DNA from: Babesia bovis T2Bo
Taxonomy: Eukaryota; Apicomplexa; Aconoidasida; Piroplasmida; Babesiidae
Direction of reading: 5' to 3'
NCBI RefSeq assembly: GCF_000165395.2
Contig: NW_026261571.1
Coordinates: forward strand, 1,733,578-1,797,577
DNA length: 64,000 nt
The notes under the pieces are model-generated. The model had not been told where the DNA came from. It saw nothing but the letters and a program-made list of their open reading frames with translations, and searched no databases. Positions 31,241 through 41,631 of the stretch are shown piece after piece (position 1 is the stretch's first letter; every line of letters starts with the position of its first letter). A program made the position numbers and the translations under genes.

Positions 31241-33835
31241 TCATCTTTCAGGAGAAGGGCAGACGAATTTTGACGGCCAATTCTGAAAGACTATTAAGTT
31301 TACCAACTCCATTATGTCGAAAGAAACGCCACGCCAGACAATAACCTGCTTTGGGCTTGTCAGCACACGGTTAGCTTCATTAGTGCACCAAACGCCAATG
31401 AGCTCCTCAATGTTAGCAAAGACATTCAATATAGAGTAGAGATTACCCATTACCCTGAATCCATTCAAACGGACGTGATCCACACGCAAGTCGCGAATCT
31501 GAGGTTGACGGTTTTTACACAACATAGATACTTGTACGTCGCAGTCAAAGCCGTTGCCCTGAGTACCAACAACTCCAGCGAACATATTTCGTAGGCCTTC
31601 GTCCTCAACAGCTGCCAATTGAATGTAAGCCTCTAGTTTGGCAATGTGAAATGAAAACTGAAATGTCATACGATGGTCAAGTGATAAAAAGTACTGAGCC
31701 TCCTTAAGAGATAACGTCCGTATACCACTAACCCATTGTAAACTAAAATGAATACGATTCTGAGTAGAAAATAAAGGACCTTTACCCATACATGGAACTG
31801 GTGGAGGACTAGCCATGTAATCACAGTGGCCAACACTGTTTGGTATATGTTTTAATCCCAATGCAAAAATCTCGTGAATCTCCTTATCCATAAAACTGCG
31901 CACAGCCGTTACATTCAGGTGAGGCGCACTGTGCGATAAAGTGTAAGCAGATATCGCAAACAAAACCGCAGCAGCTGTTAACAAACCGAAGAAAACACTT
32001 GATAGCCACTTGGAATACAAAATGCTACGAACGTACTCAATGTATGGCAAAAAGTAGTTACGACGAGATTCACGCACATTTGGGGTGTAATTAGTATGAG
32101 ATTCAAGGGGTCCTGCAGGAGCAATAGGAACGAAATCAGTAAAGTGATTGTTGGACATCATACGAGCAATGCGGTCACGATTGGGACTCTCCAAATACTT
32201 CACAAAAATGCGAATGTGACTAAACTCAAACTTGACATTCTGATTCCATATGTAAAATATAGCCGTGAGAACAAAGGATGAAAAGCCATAAGCACACATC
32301 ATGAGAAGCGCAGAACAGGTGTGCAGTGGAGGAATGGTAACCTTCACACGGTCAGCTGTGGTCATACTGGTGAACGCAGCAATAGTAGCCAATGAAACAA
32401 CCTCACCACAAGACCACTCAGAAACTATATTGCAAACGTTAAATACAAAACGAGTGCAACGAACGTCCCATTCATACTCCAAACAAGGCTCGCCGTCATC
32501 AGCGTCAGCAATCTCAACCGCTTTACACAATTCCGATTTGTTACGCTTGCAATAGTTGTAACCCAAAATGCAAACGATGAATAATACGGAAAAAACCATT
32601 GGAAATAAAATACACAAAAAGAATAATACCACCAATGATACATTGCCGTAATCCATGTTACGCAAATTGGAAAGAATCTCCTTATATGACATTGTTGTAT
32701 TGTCAATAGATAACTTCTTGTTGGCGTCCATAGTAAAAGCAACGCTCATCAAATTCTCATTTGTCATCAAAGTGACACAGCATAAAATATTTAAACATGC
32801 CATCAAACAAATGAAGTCCTCAGAAACAAACCAACGCTGCCTGCCAACAGGTAAGTCAGCAGGCTTTGCAGGAGTAGCATCCTCACTATGAGCACTAATG
32901 GAAGAAAATACCGATATCTCTTCAGGAACAATGGCATACTTAATGGCATACCACGTCTCAAAAATACCCTTCTCACCCTCAACGGCAAAGTTTACCATCT
33001 GAGCACCGGCAATGGAACATAGACAATATATTATCAAAAACAACATGCCACGGCCAGGACGAGCCCAAATAACGGCTGATCGAAGAAATACTGCATTCAA
33101 AAGTAAAACCACAACGTCAACCATCTGAAACTTGGAAACCAACTTTAAGAAGATCAACATCTCACGAGCATACTTTATGCTACCATCGCTCTCCTGACGA
33201 ATACCAGATTTCTCAATGGGATGCTCGCCAAAAAACAAAAGCAACTGAACACGACGGTGAGCAACAGCAGTTACATAAGCAGCCAACGTAACAAACAACT
33301 TCACAAAAGGAAAAGTAACCGAAAATAAACCAGCAACAACAACAGTGAAATACGCCTTCTGCCTATATAAAGTTAATAAAGAATGTGGCAATGTCTCGAA
33401 AAATGGCTGGAAAAGATCAGGGTCGGTCAATTCACCAGCATCCAAATAAAGAATGGGCTCGAATAAACCAATAATGTAGAAGCTGTAAGCAACCGCAAGT
33501 AACAAAATGCCGGCATTCAATACAACCTTATATACACGCAACCAAAATAAATTGGAAGGTGAAATCTTGTGAGTAAGAACACGGTTCTCACAACCAAAGA
33601 ACAAACGACCTATGCTTGGAGTAGATGAAACCGTCTGGTAACTCTCTGCAGCAGGCATGTCAACCTTAGTTGAACTAGCACGATGAACAACACGAACGAA
33701 CTCATCGCCAAGATCTGATGGACCAGCACCTTCAATACTCTCAGCAGAATCAATGCCACAAACGCTCAACCGCGAATTAACCGGCGCTTGCAACTCAATA
33801 TCGTTCATCACCATGATGGAAACGTTGTATATCAA
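31241..33835 (-). CDS. Polytopic membrane protein with PqiA-like domain
   Basis: An 864-residue protein with roughly nine to ten membrane spans. The N-terminal region resembles the PqiA (paraquat-inducible A) domain: a periplasmic-type loop, then FSVTFPFVKLFVTLAAYV, then KFQMVDVVVLLLNAVFLRS followed by GRGMLFLIIYCL and GAQMVNF. The order [SVLFP-x-x-K], [W/Q-S-M-x-DV], [GPG], [AA-x-x-F/D] matches PqiA repeats. Bacterial PqiA works with MCE proteins in envelope lipid transport. The second half holds further spans and a soluble C-terminal part of ~200 residues (containing GNGFDCDVQVSMLC). In-frame Met codons at residues 1, 8 and 10 are possible starts. No targeting signal was recognised. Eukaryotic function is unknown; lipid transport is inference. 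Confidence 0.65.
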   Translation of the reverse strand: MIYNVSIMVMNDIELQAPVNSRLSVCGIDSAESIEGAGPSDLGDEFVRVVHRASSTKVDMPAAESYQTVSSTPSIGRLFFGCENRVLTHKISPSNLFWLRVYKVVLNAGILLLAVAYSFYIIGLFEPILYLDAGELTDPDLFQPFFETLPHSLLTLYRQKAYFTVVVAGLFSVTFPFVKLFVTLAAYVTAVAHRRVQLLLFFGEHPIEKSGIRQESDGSIKYAREMLIFLKLVSKFQMVDVVVLLLNAVFLRSAVIWARPGRGMLFLIIYCLCSIAGAQMVNFAVEGEKGIFETWYAIKYAIVPEEISVFSSISAHSEDATPAKPADLPVGRQRWFVSEDFICLMACLNILCCVTLMTNENLMSVAFTMDANKKLSIDNTTMSYKEILSNLRNMDYGNVSLVVLFFLCILFPMVFSVLFIVCILGYNYCKRNKSELCKAVEIADADDGEPCLEYEWDVRCTRFVFNVCNIVSEWSCGEVVSLATIAAFTSMTTADRVKVTIPPLHTCSALLMMCAYGFSSFVLTAIFYIWNQNVKFEFSHIRIFVKYLESPNRDRIARMMSNNHFTDFVPIAPAGPLESHTNYTPNVRESRRNYFLPYIEYVRSILYSKWLSSVFFGLLTAAAVLFAISAYTLSHSAPHLNVTAVRSFMDKEIHEIFALGLKHIPNSVGHCDYMASPPPVPCMGKGPLFSTQNRIHFSLQWVSGIRTLSLKEAQYFLSLDHRMTFQFSFHIAKLEAYIQLAAVEDEGLRNMFAGVVGTQGNGFDCDVQVSMLCKNRQPQIRDLRVDHVRLNGFRVMGNLYSILNVFANIEELIGVWCTNEANRVLTSPKQVIVWRGVSFDIMELVNLIVFQNWPSKFVCPSPER

Positions 33836-34393
33836 TCAAAACAAACAATGTTTCCAACGCTGGAATGTCCAATTGAAGAGCTAAATCAGAACTACACTTC
33901 GTAGAATATTGAAATAACGGGGATTTACAACCAGCTTCCGCAGAATAAAATTATTAGATCCGCCGTGAATTAGGATCTAAAGAAGCTGCATATGTATCTA
34001 CAATAATATTCAACAAGCATCATCACAAGACTACATTAATACGCAAATACGAGAACCAAAACGGTCCAGAAACGGCCTATATTGGCCAATATGTTCAAAA
34101 CCCTAACGTACTAAGTACAAAAACGGCTATATTCTATTTAAATACTGCCCATATAGTTATTTACTTCATTAACAGTATCCAACCCCCAAACGCTACAACT
34201 CAAAAGCGGGAGCAATAGAACCAATATATAAAATAGACAGGTGGATACAAATCTCACGTTATAAATAACGCAAGAAGTGTTTATAAAAACATTGGAGTGT
34301 TTATATATTATGTATTTAATGTGTCATTAGTCATCGGTGACGTAACACCTGCCGCATAACGCGCGTACACCCATGGCAAAAAATCATACAACA
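33836..34393. other. Intergenic spacer, AT-rich
   Basis: About 560 bases between two minus-strand genes: PqiA-like gene promoter and myosin 3' UTR. No supported feature. Confidence 0.4.
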
Positions 34394-37300
34394 TTATACA
34401 ACGGCACTTGTCACAGACAATTTTGAAGAGTATGCCGTAATTACATCAAGGACTCTAATATCCGATAGGCAAGAATAGCGATATAAAATAGGACGGGTAC
34501 AACCGTCATCAAGAACCAAGTAGCTCCAGGCCCATATCAATCCGTCCTCAGTCAACACATTGCAATCCCAGTAACCGACACTACTACGCATAATGGGCGA
34601 TCCTAAAGATGCGCGATCATATAAGAGACATTCAGGAGATGCAAATACATGACGAACCTCACGACCGTGGCGAACACCCTGAACTGTGCCAAATACGTAT
34701 ACCTCAGATCGGTCTGTTACAGCAATAGTAAAGTTACCGCCACATGATACAGCAGATACAATGCCTGGGATGTGAATAACACGAGGGTAACCACGCTCAG
34801 GCCACTCATGTCCCAATTGACCGTTAGCAGTGCTACCGAAAGACAACAGTTTACCGCTATTCGTTAATAAATAACACACGCGATGGCCACAATAGACACT
34901 ATCTATATGTTCACCAATAGACCAGGAACCACTAGGAAGCTCAGCAGGGAAAGATAAATCCTCACCGAAACATGGTAAATTCAGGTCGCGCCAACCACCC
35001 CAAATAAATACAGTGCCGTCCTCTGAAGATGCACAGTTGTGAAATGATCCAGCACTAACAGAACGTATACGAACGGGAGATCCGCTTCTCATAGGCATCC
35101 TAATGAGAGTTGGAGATCCAACGGTAGAGGCAGTCGCAGCAACACCACACTGACCATGTGAATTGTCACCCCAACCATACAGCGACCCATCACTTAGATG
35201 TAATATGGTATGACCGTGTCCACAATGAACTCCAGCAACTTTTAATGGGTTAGGAACCGATGCAAGAAGCCTACAAGCAGTGGAACCGCTGCGATTCAAA
35301 TCAGTATAAGCATTAGCACCAAATCCATAGACATCACGGTCATCCAAAACAACGACACTGTACTTGTCACACATACCCATAGAAGTAATGCCAGACGTAT
35401 GAGTTCCGCCCTTAGATTGTAAACGCTCGAGACATGATGACCAACCACCGGGGTAGACTCCACGGTAATCGCCGTTCACATGAACATGCACGGGCAATAA
35501 ACGCCTATTAGAACTATTACGACCATTCTCAAACATGCGATGCGCACAAGTAGTTTCCTCGCAACTTAAACCATCATATAATTGACGATCGGCCTCACGA
35601 TAGAGACGCTCACGTTCGACGCGAACTACTGAATGTAACCTCTCACGACGCCAATAGGAAGTAATAGTGGAGCTAGCATCCCGAATACGATGAAACTCCT
35701 CATGACAACCACGCGACCAACCGTACTTCTGAAGACATAACACGGCGTCCTGAGCAGCATCTAAACGACGGTGACAAAGAACTGATTTAACAACCGCTTG
35801 GAACAATTGCAAATGATGCATCATACGAAGATGTAACCTTGTGTATCTCAAACGTTCACCAATATGTGGATCAAGGTGGTTTATAGTAAGACACATCCGG
35901 AAAGCAGATTGAAGACGTACAATAAAAGGAATTTTAGATAAAGTCTCATTGTAAGCACGACGCTGAAGAAAACCACGAATGTGCTTCTGAATCAATGTAG
36001 CGGCAAAATTCGTAAGACGATGTAAACGTAAATTATTTAATTGACGAATGGCAACATGCATACGCCAACAAGAAGCAATAACAGTAGCAGCACGATCTCG
36101 ACGACGAGATTCACAAATGAGCTGTAAATAACGGCACGTACTGAACACAATTTGAACTATCCTTAGACGCTTCAAATTGGCAGCAACGCGAATTTGACGC
36201 TCCTGAGCACGTTTAGCCTCCAAAAGCAATAGGTAACGACGACGACAAATACGCATGCGAACACATGATTGAATAGTTATTACAGCAGAAATACGAGGAT
36301 CCTCATTCAATACAAAGTCTAAAATAGCAACCAAACCAACGAAATTGTGCAAACGCTCCTTAGCAATTAAAGTGCTGGCCTGAATTAAATAACGACGAAC
36401 GTTAGATTGGATACGAACTATACAAGTTCGGCTGTTCTCCAAATGATTGCGATTGCGCCATACGCGATATATGCTATATAAAGCAGCAGATAAAGGTTTA
36501 GATGTCTGGGTATATTGTAAAAACGCCTTCTCCAGAAGCATCCAACCGTTTTTTTTTATAAATATCTTGTTCTTACCAAGTTGATAGTCGCTAACAGGAA
36601 TACCAAGATTCTGCAAAATTTTCTCGACAGTTAACCTTAAATCATCGCCCTCAGAAGAACAAGCATTAGCATAAGAATTCAAAAAGTCATTGTCACTAAG
36701 GAACTTTTCAAAAGTTGCGCGATATGCAAAACCACGGTGAATAGTTTGAATTGCTTCAATGATGGATAACGATATCAATTGACCATAAACATTACCGGTT
36801 TCATACAACTTGGGTTGCTTCTGCTGGTTAGTCTTAATACACCGAATAAAGTGAGACTCTGTGTCATTCAAAGTACGCATTAAAGCACCAATAGAAGAGT
36901 GGAACTTGGAACCCAAAAACTTGCCCTTCATGTTACCCGTCTCTGCAGGAATACGCTCAGCACTCATCCTGACAATGCTATTCGACGAACCCTGTAAAAG
37001 CTCAACTATGGGTATACTCAACTTGTGCTTGTTCTTGGGAACAAACTCTTCAGTGTTATAGGTTACAGCAGTAGCAGTATGAACAATAGTAAACTTGCAA
37101 ACAGCACCCTGAGCAGGTACAAACAGCTCGTTCTTAATCTTAGACTTGCAACTAGCAGTGAACTTCTCCGAAGATCCTGTCTGAATCAGGCACTGCTCTT
37201 CTAAAAATGAAAATATCGAACAGTTCGGCTTATCAAGAACTAGAAGCACCTCAGAGTTGTCAGTGTAATGAATGGAAGAATGGTCAATACCCTCAGCGTC

Positions 37301-38815
37301 ATACTCAGCAATCTCAGAAGCAAATACACGATTAATGAAATACTGTTGAAGACGCTCGTTCGCGTAGTTAATCAATAACTGCTCATAAGTGTTTTTCTCA
37401 AAAAACTCAAAACCGTAAATATCTAAAATGCCAATCCAACGCTTAGCCACATCGTCAAACTGGATGATGCTGTTAATCTTGTCGATACAAAATTCAAACA
37501 ATGCTCCATAAAGATCCTTGGCCAAAGCACGGACGTTCACCTCAGCAGCAGCCACGGTAACGGGAGAAGTAATACTATCACCCTGGATAGTAACTACTTT
37601 AGTAGCAAGAGCACGTTCAGCTTGATCAGCATTGAAGCCTAACAACGAACACATCTGCTCAAAGTCAGACGTATTGGATATAGCAGCAGCGTTCTCCACA
37701 CCCATGGAGGTAACTTCCTTGAATTCAATGTTGCCACATAGCAATATACCTGAAATACAACGCATACAGTCCTCAAAACCATTGTCAGGAAATAGCTGTT
37801 GCAGCTCACGACGAACAGCAGCAAACTCCTTCACATCATCAATACCAGGAGCATCACAGCATTTTCCACCGTTCAAAAAACGATAAGACTCTATAGATCT
37901 AAAACCAAACTTCTCTTTCTCAGAGCTGCTCAAACCTTTAAGGCATTGGTAAAATATATGATAGTTACGTTCACCGTCACTTTGAAATTCTATACGAGAT
38001 AACTCAAGCATGTAACTGCAAATAATGCCTCCTTTGAGACCACCATCAGGAGCCACTAAAATCTTCACGAATTTACCGAAACGAGAACTGTTGTTGTTAC
38101 GTAAAGTCTTAGCGTTACCAAAAGCCTCGAGAACAACATTGGAACCCAAAACAACTTTCTGAACAGAGTCAGTACCTTGGCTAGGACCATAAGCAAAAAA
38201 GTCCATCAACTGCTTAGCAGTCTCAGTTTTACCAGCACCTGACTCACCACTTACAATACAAGATTGACATTGATCACTACGTATCAAACCGTTAAGAACA
38301 CATTGAGCAACAGCGTAAACATGAGGAGGTGCATCTGAAGGGAAGCCTAACGATGTATCACAACGACGGTAACGCTCAATAACTGGAGCACCGTATAAAT
38401 TCGGAATCAGACGAAAAGGATTAAGTGCAACCAAAAGCTTACCAGCATATGTATATATCATGTCAGACATAAAACGTGTACGCAATATATCTGATACCAC
38501 AGCACTATTAGCATGACGTAACTTCACCAAATCATGAGTATCCAAAGGTACGTTCATCACATCGGTATTCAAACAGTCATTATATGAAACAGTCATCTGC
38601 GTACCGTTGTATGAAACTGAAACCTTATCCTCCGTAAACGACTTGACCGTTGCCAATGCAAATAGATCATCAGTATCAATCTTTATCCATATCTGTTGAC
38701 CAATCATGTATTCCATGTTCTCAACTCGCGATTCCTGGCGACTAAAGTGATTACCTCGACCTTTGCCGCCAGCTTTAGGCCGCTCAACGGCGGGAGATGC
38801 AGCTGTCCCCGCCAT
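34394..38815 (-). CDS. Unconventional myosin with IQ neck and C-terminal RCC1 repeats (MyoH-like)
   Basis: A 1473-residue actin motor. The head has an intact P-loop GESGAGKT at 190-197, switch I near NNNSSRFGKF, switch II DIYGFEFFE, and the relay/converter region. The lever arm (~790-1010) holds several IQ-type helices (RIQSNVRRYLI, TIQSCVRMRICRRRY, LIQKHIRGFLQRRA), which would bind calmodulin-like light chains. The tail (~1150-1470) contains RCC1-like beta-propeller repeats (GHGHTILHLSDGSLYGWGDN, AGSFHNCASSEDGTVFIWGG). Head, IQ neck and RCC1 repeats are the architecture known for Toxoplasma MyoH, a class XIV motor of the apical complex. Assignment to that class is inference from architecture. 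Single 4.4-kb exon. Confidence 0.88.
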   Translation of the reverse strand: MAGTAASPAVERPKAGGKGRGNHFSRQESRVENMEYMIGQQIWIKIDTDDLFALATVKSFTEDKVSVSYNGTQMTVSYNDCLNTDVMNVPLDTHDLVKLRHANSAVVSDILRTRFMSDMIYTYAGKLLVALNPFRLIPNLYGAPVIERYRRCDTSLGFPSDAPPHVYAVAQCVLNGLIRSDQCQSCIVSGESGAGKTETAKQLMDFFAYGPSQGTDSVQKVVLGSNVVLEAFGNAKTLRNNNSSRFGKFVKILVAPDGGLKGGIICSYMLELSRIEFQSDGERNYHIFYQCLKGLSSSEKEKFGFRSIESYRFLNGGKCCDAPGIDDVKEFAAVRRELQQLFPDNGFEDCMRCISGILLCGNIEFKEVTSMGVENAAAISNTSDFEQMCSLLGFNADQAERALATKVVTIQGDSITSPVTVAAAEVNVRALAKDLYGALFEFCIDKINSIIQFDDVAKRWIGILDIYGFEFFEKNTYEQLLINYANERLQQYFINRVFASEIAEYDAEGIDHSSIHYTDNSEVLLVLDKPNCSIFSFLEEQCLIQTGSSEKFTASCKSKIKNELFVPAQGAVCKFTIVHTATAVTYNTEEFVPKNKHKLSIPIVELLQGSSNSIVRMSAERIPAETGNMKGKFLGSKFHSSIGALMRTLNDTESHFIRCIKTNQQKQPKLYETGNVYGQLISLSIIEAIQTIHRGFAYRATFEKFLSDNDFLNSYANACSSEGDDLRLTVEKILQNLGIPVSDYQLGKNKIFIKKNGWMLLEKAFLQYTQTSKPLSAALYSIYRVWRNRNHLENSRTCIVRIQSNVRRYLIQASTLIAKERLHNFVGLVAILDFVLNEDPRISAVITIQSCVRMRICRRRYLLLLEAKRAQERQIRVAANLKRLRIVQIVFSTCRYLQLICESRRRDRAATVIASCWRMHVAIRQLNNLRLHRLTNFAATLIQKHIRGFLQRRAYNETLSKIPFIVRLQSAFRMCLTINHLDPHIGERLRYTRLHLRMMHHLQLFQAVVKSVLCHRRLDAAQDAVLCLQKYGWSRGCHEEFHRIRDASSTITSYWRRERLHSVVRVERERLYREADRQLYDGLSCEETTCAHRMFENGRNSSNRRLLPVHVHVNGDYRGVYPGGWSSCLERLQSKGGTHTSGITSMGMCDKYSVVVLDDRDVYGFGANAYTDLNRSGSTACRLLASVPNPLKVAGVHCGHGHTILHLSDGSLYGWGDNSHGQCGVAATASTVGSPTLIRMPMRSGSPVRIRSVSAGSFHNCASSEDGTVFIWGGWRDLNLPCFGEDLSFPAELPSGSWSIGEHIDSVYCGHRVCYLLTNSGKLLSFGSTANGQLGHEWPERGYPRVIHIPGIVSAVSCGGNFTIAVTDRSEVYVFGTVQGVRHGREVRHVFASPECLLYDRASLGSPIMRSSVGYWDCNVLTEDGLIWAWSYLVLDDGCTRPILYRYSCLSDIRVLDVITAYSSKLSVTSAVV

Positions 38816-39452
38816 TGCAGTTCCCTAAAGGGTTAGCAACTACTCAAAAGAAGATAGTAGCGAATAAATGAGCTGTATCACAAACAGCGTAACATCCTAC
38901 ACATTGTACCAAATGCGGTGTTAATATAAATTAAATGCATCATATTACATAAATAGCATATACATAGTAAGATAGAATACACATCTAACCAGTGTGTGAC
39001 CATTTGCACTAGAAACAAACACCAGTCTACACATGAGTTGGAACTAGAACATAACTAAATTAAAGTTAGTAACTTGCTTTAACATTATATAACACAATTG
39101 TTTAGATATAAATAGCTTGTTTAAAGTAATATCATCGTTTTGTCAGGGAATTTTCTGATTTCTACCATACAGATCAACATATGACCTGCTTGCTATTCTA
39201 TTCTCTTTTCGTAAATAATCTATAATGAACGCCTATTTTGATATAACTTTAAAACGATGTTTATTCCTATCTAACGTAACGAATTCTGTCGCTAGAAAAT
39301 TGAACCGCCACTTCAACACAGTACCGTCAGAGCCAGTGGAACCACTGTGCACGTACCATGTCCTTCAACATAAATGGTAACATTAGCTTGGTTGAATCTC
39401 AGAGGTATTATAGTACGCAATTTATATGTATAGTCCTAAATTATTCATTAAA
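38816..39452. promoter_or_regulatory. Divergent intergenic region
   Basis: About 640 bases between the myosin gene (minus) and the Tyr/Asn-rich gene (plus). Two promoters are expected. The plus-strand frame at 39358-39600 overlaps the true first exon in another frame and is not supported. Confidence 0.4.
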
Positions 39453-40629
39453 ATGGACAGAAGCTCCAGGCATGTATATTCCACCAACAAACACAGGATT
39501 GAAGTTACCGAAAAGCAAAAACCGGTTGAACGATATGAATCCATATGCGTCCCACTACCCCTATTTACAAATAATACTCGATATCGCGTTCAAAGTATGA
39601 AGGATAATAATCCAGCAACAACGCCAAGCATAAAATCACCTATACGAATTACTACTTATGGAGCAATGATATCACAATACATGAACAGAAGTTCAAACGC
39701 GTATGAATTTACAAATAATCATAACGCAAATAACCAACATATGTCAGCAACAATAGGTATGTAATACTCTACGAGAGCAATTGTGCATTACAACTACAGG
39801 TGAGACACAAAGTATGAATACAACAGAAATGTCATATACTAGTCCCAATATCAATGGGCAGCTGTGGGAACAGACAATAAATCCTGTTGATCGCTGCGTA
39901 TACCCTGGATATAGTTACCCAAGGCAACATACAAATACTACGGAGCGGACAGTATCACTCTATGGCTCAGGACAACAATATCCAACGACGATGCTACGAC
40001 CGATAATGCCAGCAAATCCAATACAAAATCTTAATTCGGACGATTATGGAAAGCCAGAATACAACCCGTCAAGAACACAATACGAGAGTCATTGTTACAG
40101 TAATGCTATACCCACTATTAACCATATTATTCCATACACAGCAGATGCGGAACAAGAACGTTTAAATGCAATATCGGAACAATTGCGCAGGGAAGAAAAT
40201 AACAGGAAAATAACACAAGAAGAAACGGAATACCCTCATCTTGCACTGGATCTAAGCAAGATTAAAAATAACTACGACGAACAACCAGAAAAATCTAAAC
40301 AACCAAAGCAAGAACGACGATATAAAAATACCCAAAAGGATGTCATACCTGAGACAAAAATATTAATGGGTAAACCGCGATATCCATATACAGCACAGTT
40401 CAACGATCCTGTGGAAAAAGAATTAGAAAGGTGGCATAATAAGCACAGTACATCAATCAAATGGGAGAGAATGAAACGTGGCGTATACAGTGCAAATAAT
40501 CAGGAAGTAAAATTAGTCAAGCTTAATGGAGGTTTATACGTAAAGGGTGCAACCAATAACAATAAACTAGATCATATACCAATCGATAAGTTTGTACAAA
40601 AAATACAACACATGAACAATAACACTTGA
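39453..40629 (+). CDS. Asn/Tyr/Gln-rich hypothetical protein, two exons, 377 aa
   Basis: Exons 39453-39756 and 39800-40629 join across a 43-base intron (GTATGT...TACAG) in frame. An in-frame upstream Met at 39426 would add nine residues. The first ~200 residues are Asn/Tyr/Pro/Ser-rich and low-complexity. The C-terminal third is charged and helical with a short ordered block ending KWERMKRGVYSANNQEVKL, then KLNGGLYVKGATNN. Its codon use (many ATA, AAT) resembles the 9986 and 12819 genes. No signal peptide, membrane span or known domain. Function unknown. Confidence 0.68.
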
Positions 40630-41631
40630 ATCCTAATGCAATCCATTGACCAAAACGACATCATACAAAAAATATGTATAATCTAATCATTACAGCGAAT
40701 ATAAAGATAAAGCATAGAAACTAACATAATATGGCAAACGATTCTACACAATAACTAGATCAGTTACACCATAAAAGCATCAATCAAAGAAATGAACACA
40801 TGTGTTCAACGCAGCAATGAGGACACAGCCGACCAACGCCGCGCACATCACCCCGCGAATTACAATTATGGATATGAATATAATTTTGAAATGCAAAAAA
40901 TTTATTAGATTGTAAAATAATAATTTTTAGACGCCAACAGTGTGTTATTGCCAAGCCAAAGCACGAACACAACCGCTGGCTGCATCAGTATATAGTCGAA
41001 CAGTAAAGCGTACAAATTCATTGAACATTCGTATCAAAAGACTAAAAGGATCATATTTTCGAACATGCAAAGGATGCTATAAAGCCACTGATTGTATACA
41101 TGTAGAATCTCGATATTAGCACCCGACATCAAAAGAAAGTGGCTAGCAAAGAAGTACAAAATCTACGTTATTATAGTGATTCTAAGCTTTAAATTAATGT
41201 GGCCAGCGATATACGCATATTATTAAATTTTAAAGAAAATAAAGGCTTATAATTCAAATTTTCGGTACGACGACACAACCCGGAGCTTCAAGTTTACGTC
41301 TCTTCAAGCACGTCTCTCAGGGTAGGATCAGAGACTGTGGAAACTGTGTTACCGATTTGTTTCTTATAGGTGTTTCAATGCAGTAAACTTTCATGAACAG
41401 CAGGATATAAATCAAATGAAAAGGGCGAAACCCTGCCGAATTTATAAATTAGGTGATAGTAGCAATTTATGTATGAAATCTACAGCTTGCGAATTATCAC
41501 AAATGTGAAATTGTTTTATTACTCAAGCGAGACTGGACTTAAAGCATGTTTCATCAATGCTGTAAAGGTTAAAACGACATAAAACCTAGCATACAACCCC
41601 TGTTTAGCTACGTGTATATATATCAATAACA
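40630..41631. other. Long intergenic spacer with a local structured, more GC-rich patch
   Basis: About 1 kb without a supported gene. Around 41264-41440 composition is richer in G+C and there are short inverted repeats: GTCTCT at 41312-41317 pairs with AGAGAC at 41330-41335, and GGGCG-AAA-CCC at about 41424. This could be an untranslated leader of the downstream kinase-like gene or a structured RNA. A minus-strand 62-codon frame at 40784-40972 is unsupported. Confidence 0.35.

Noticed and set aside
41424..41440. Possible telomerase RNA template near GAAACCCTGCC
   Set aside because: The expected complement of TTTAGGG (CCCTAAACCC-like) is not present here, only a short AACCCT word.
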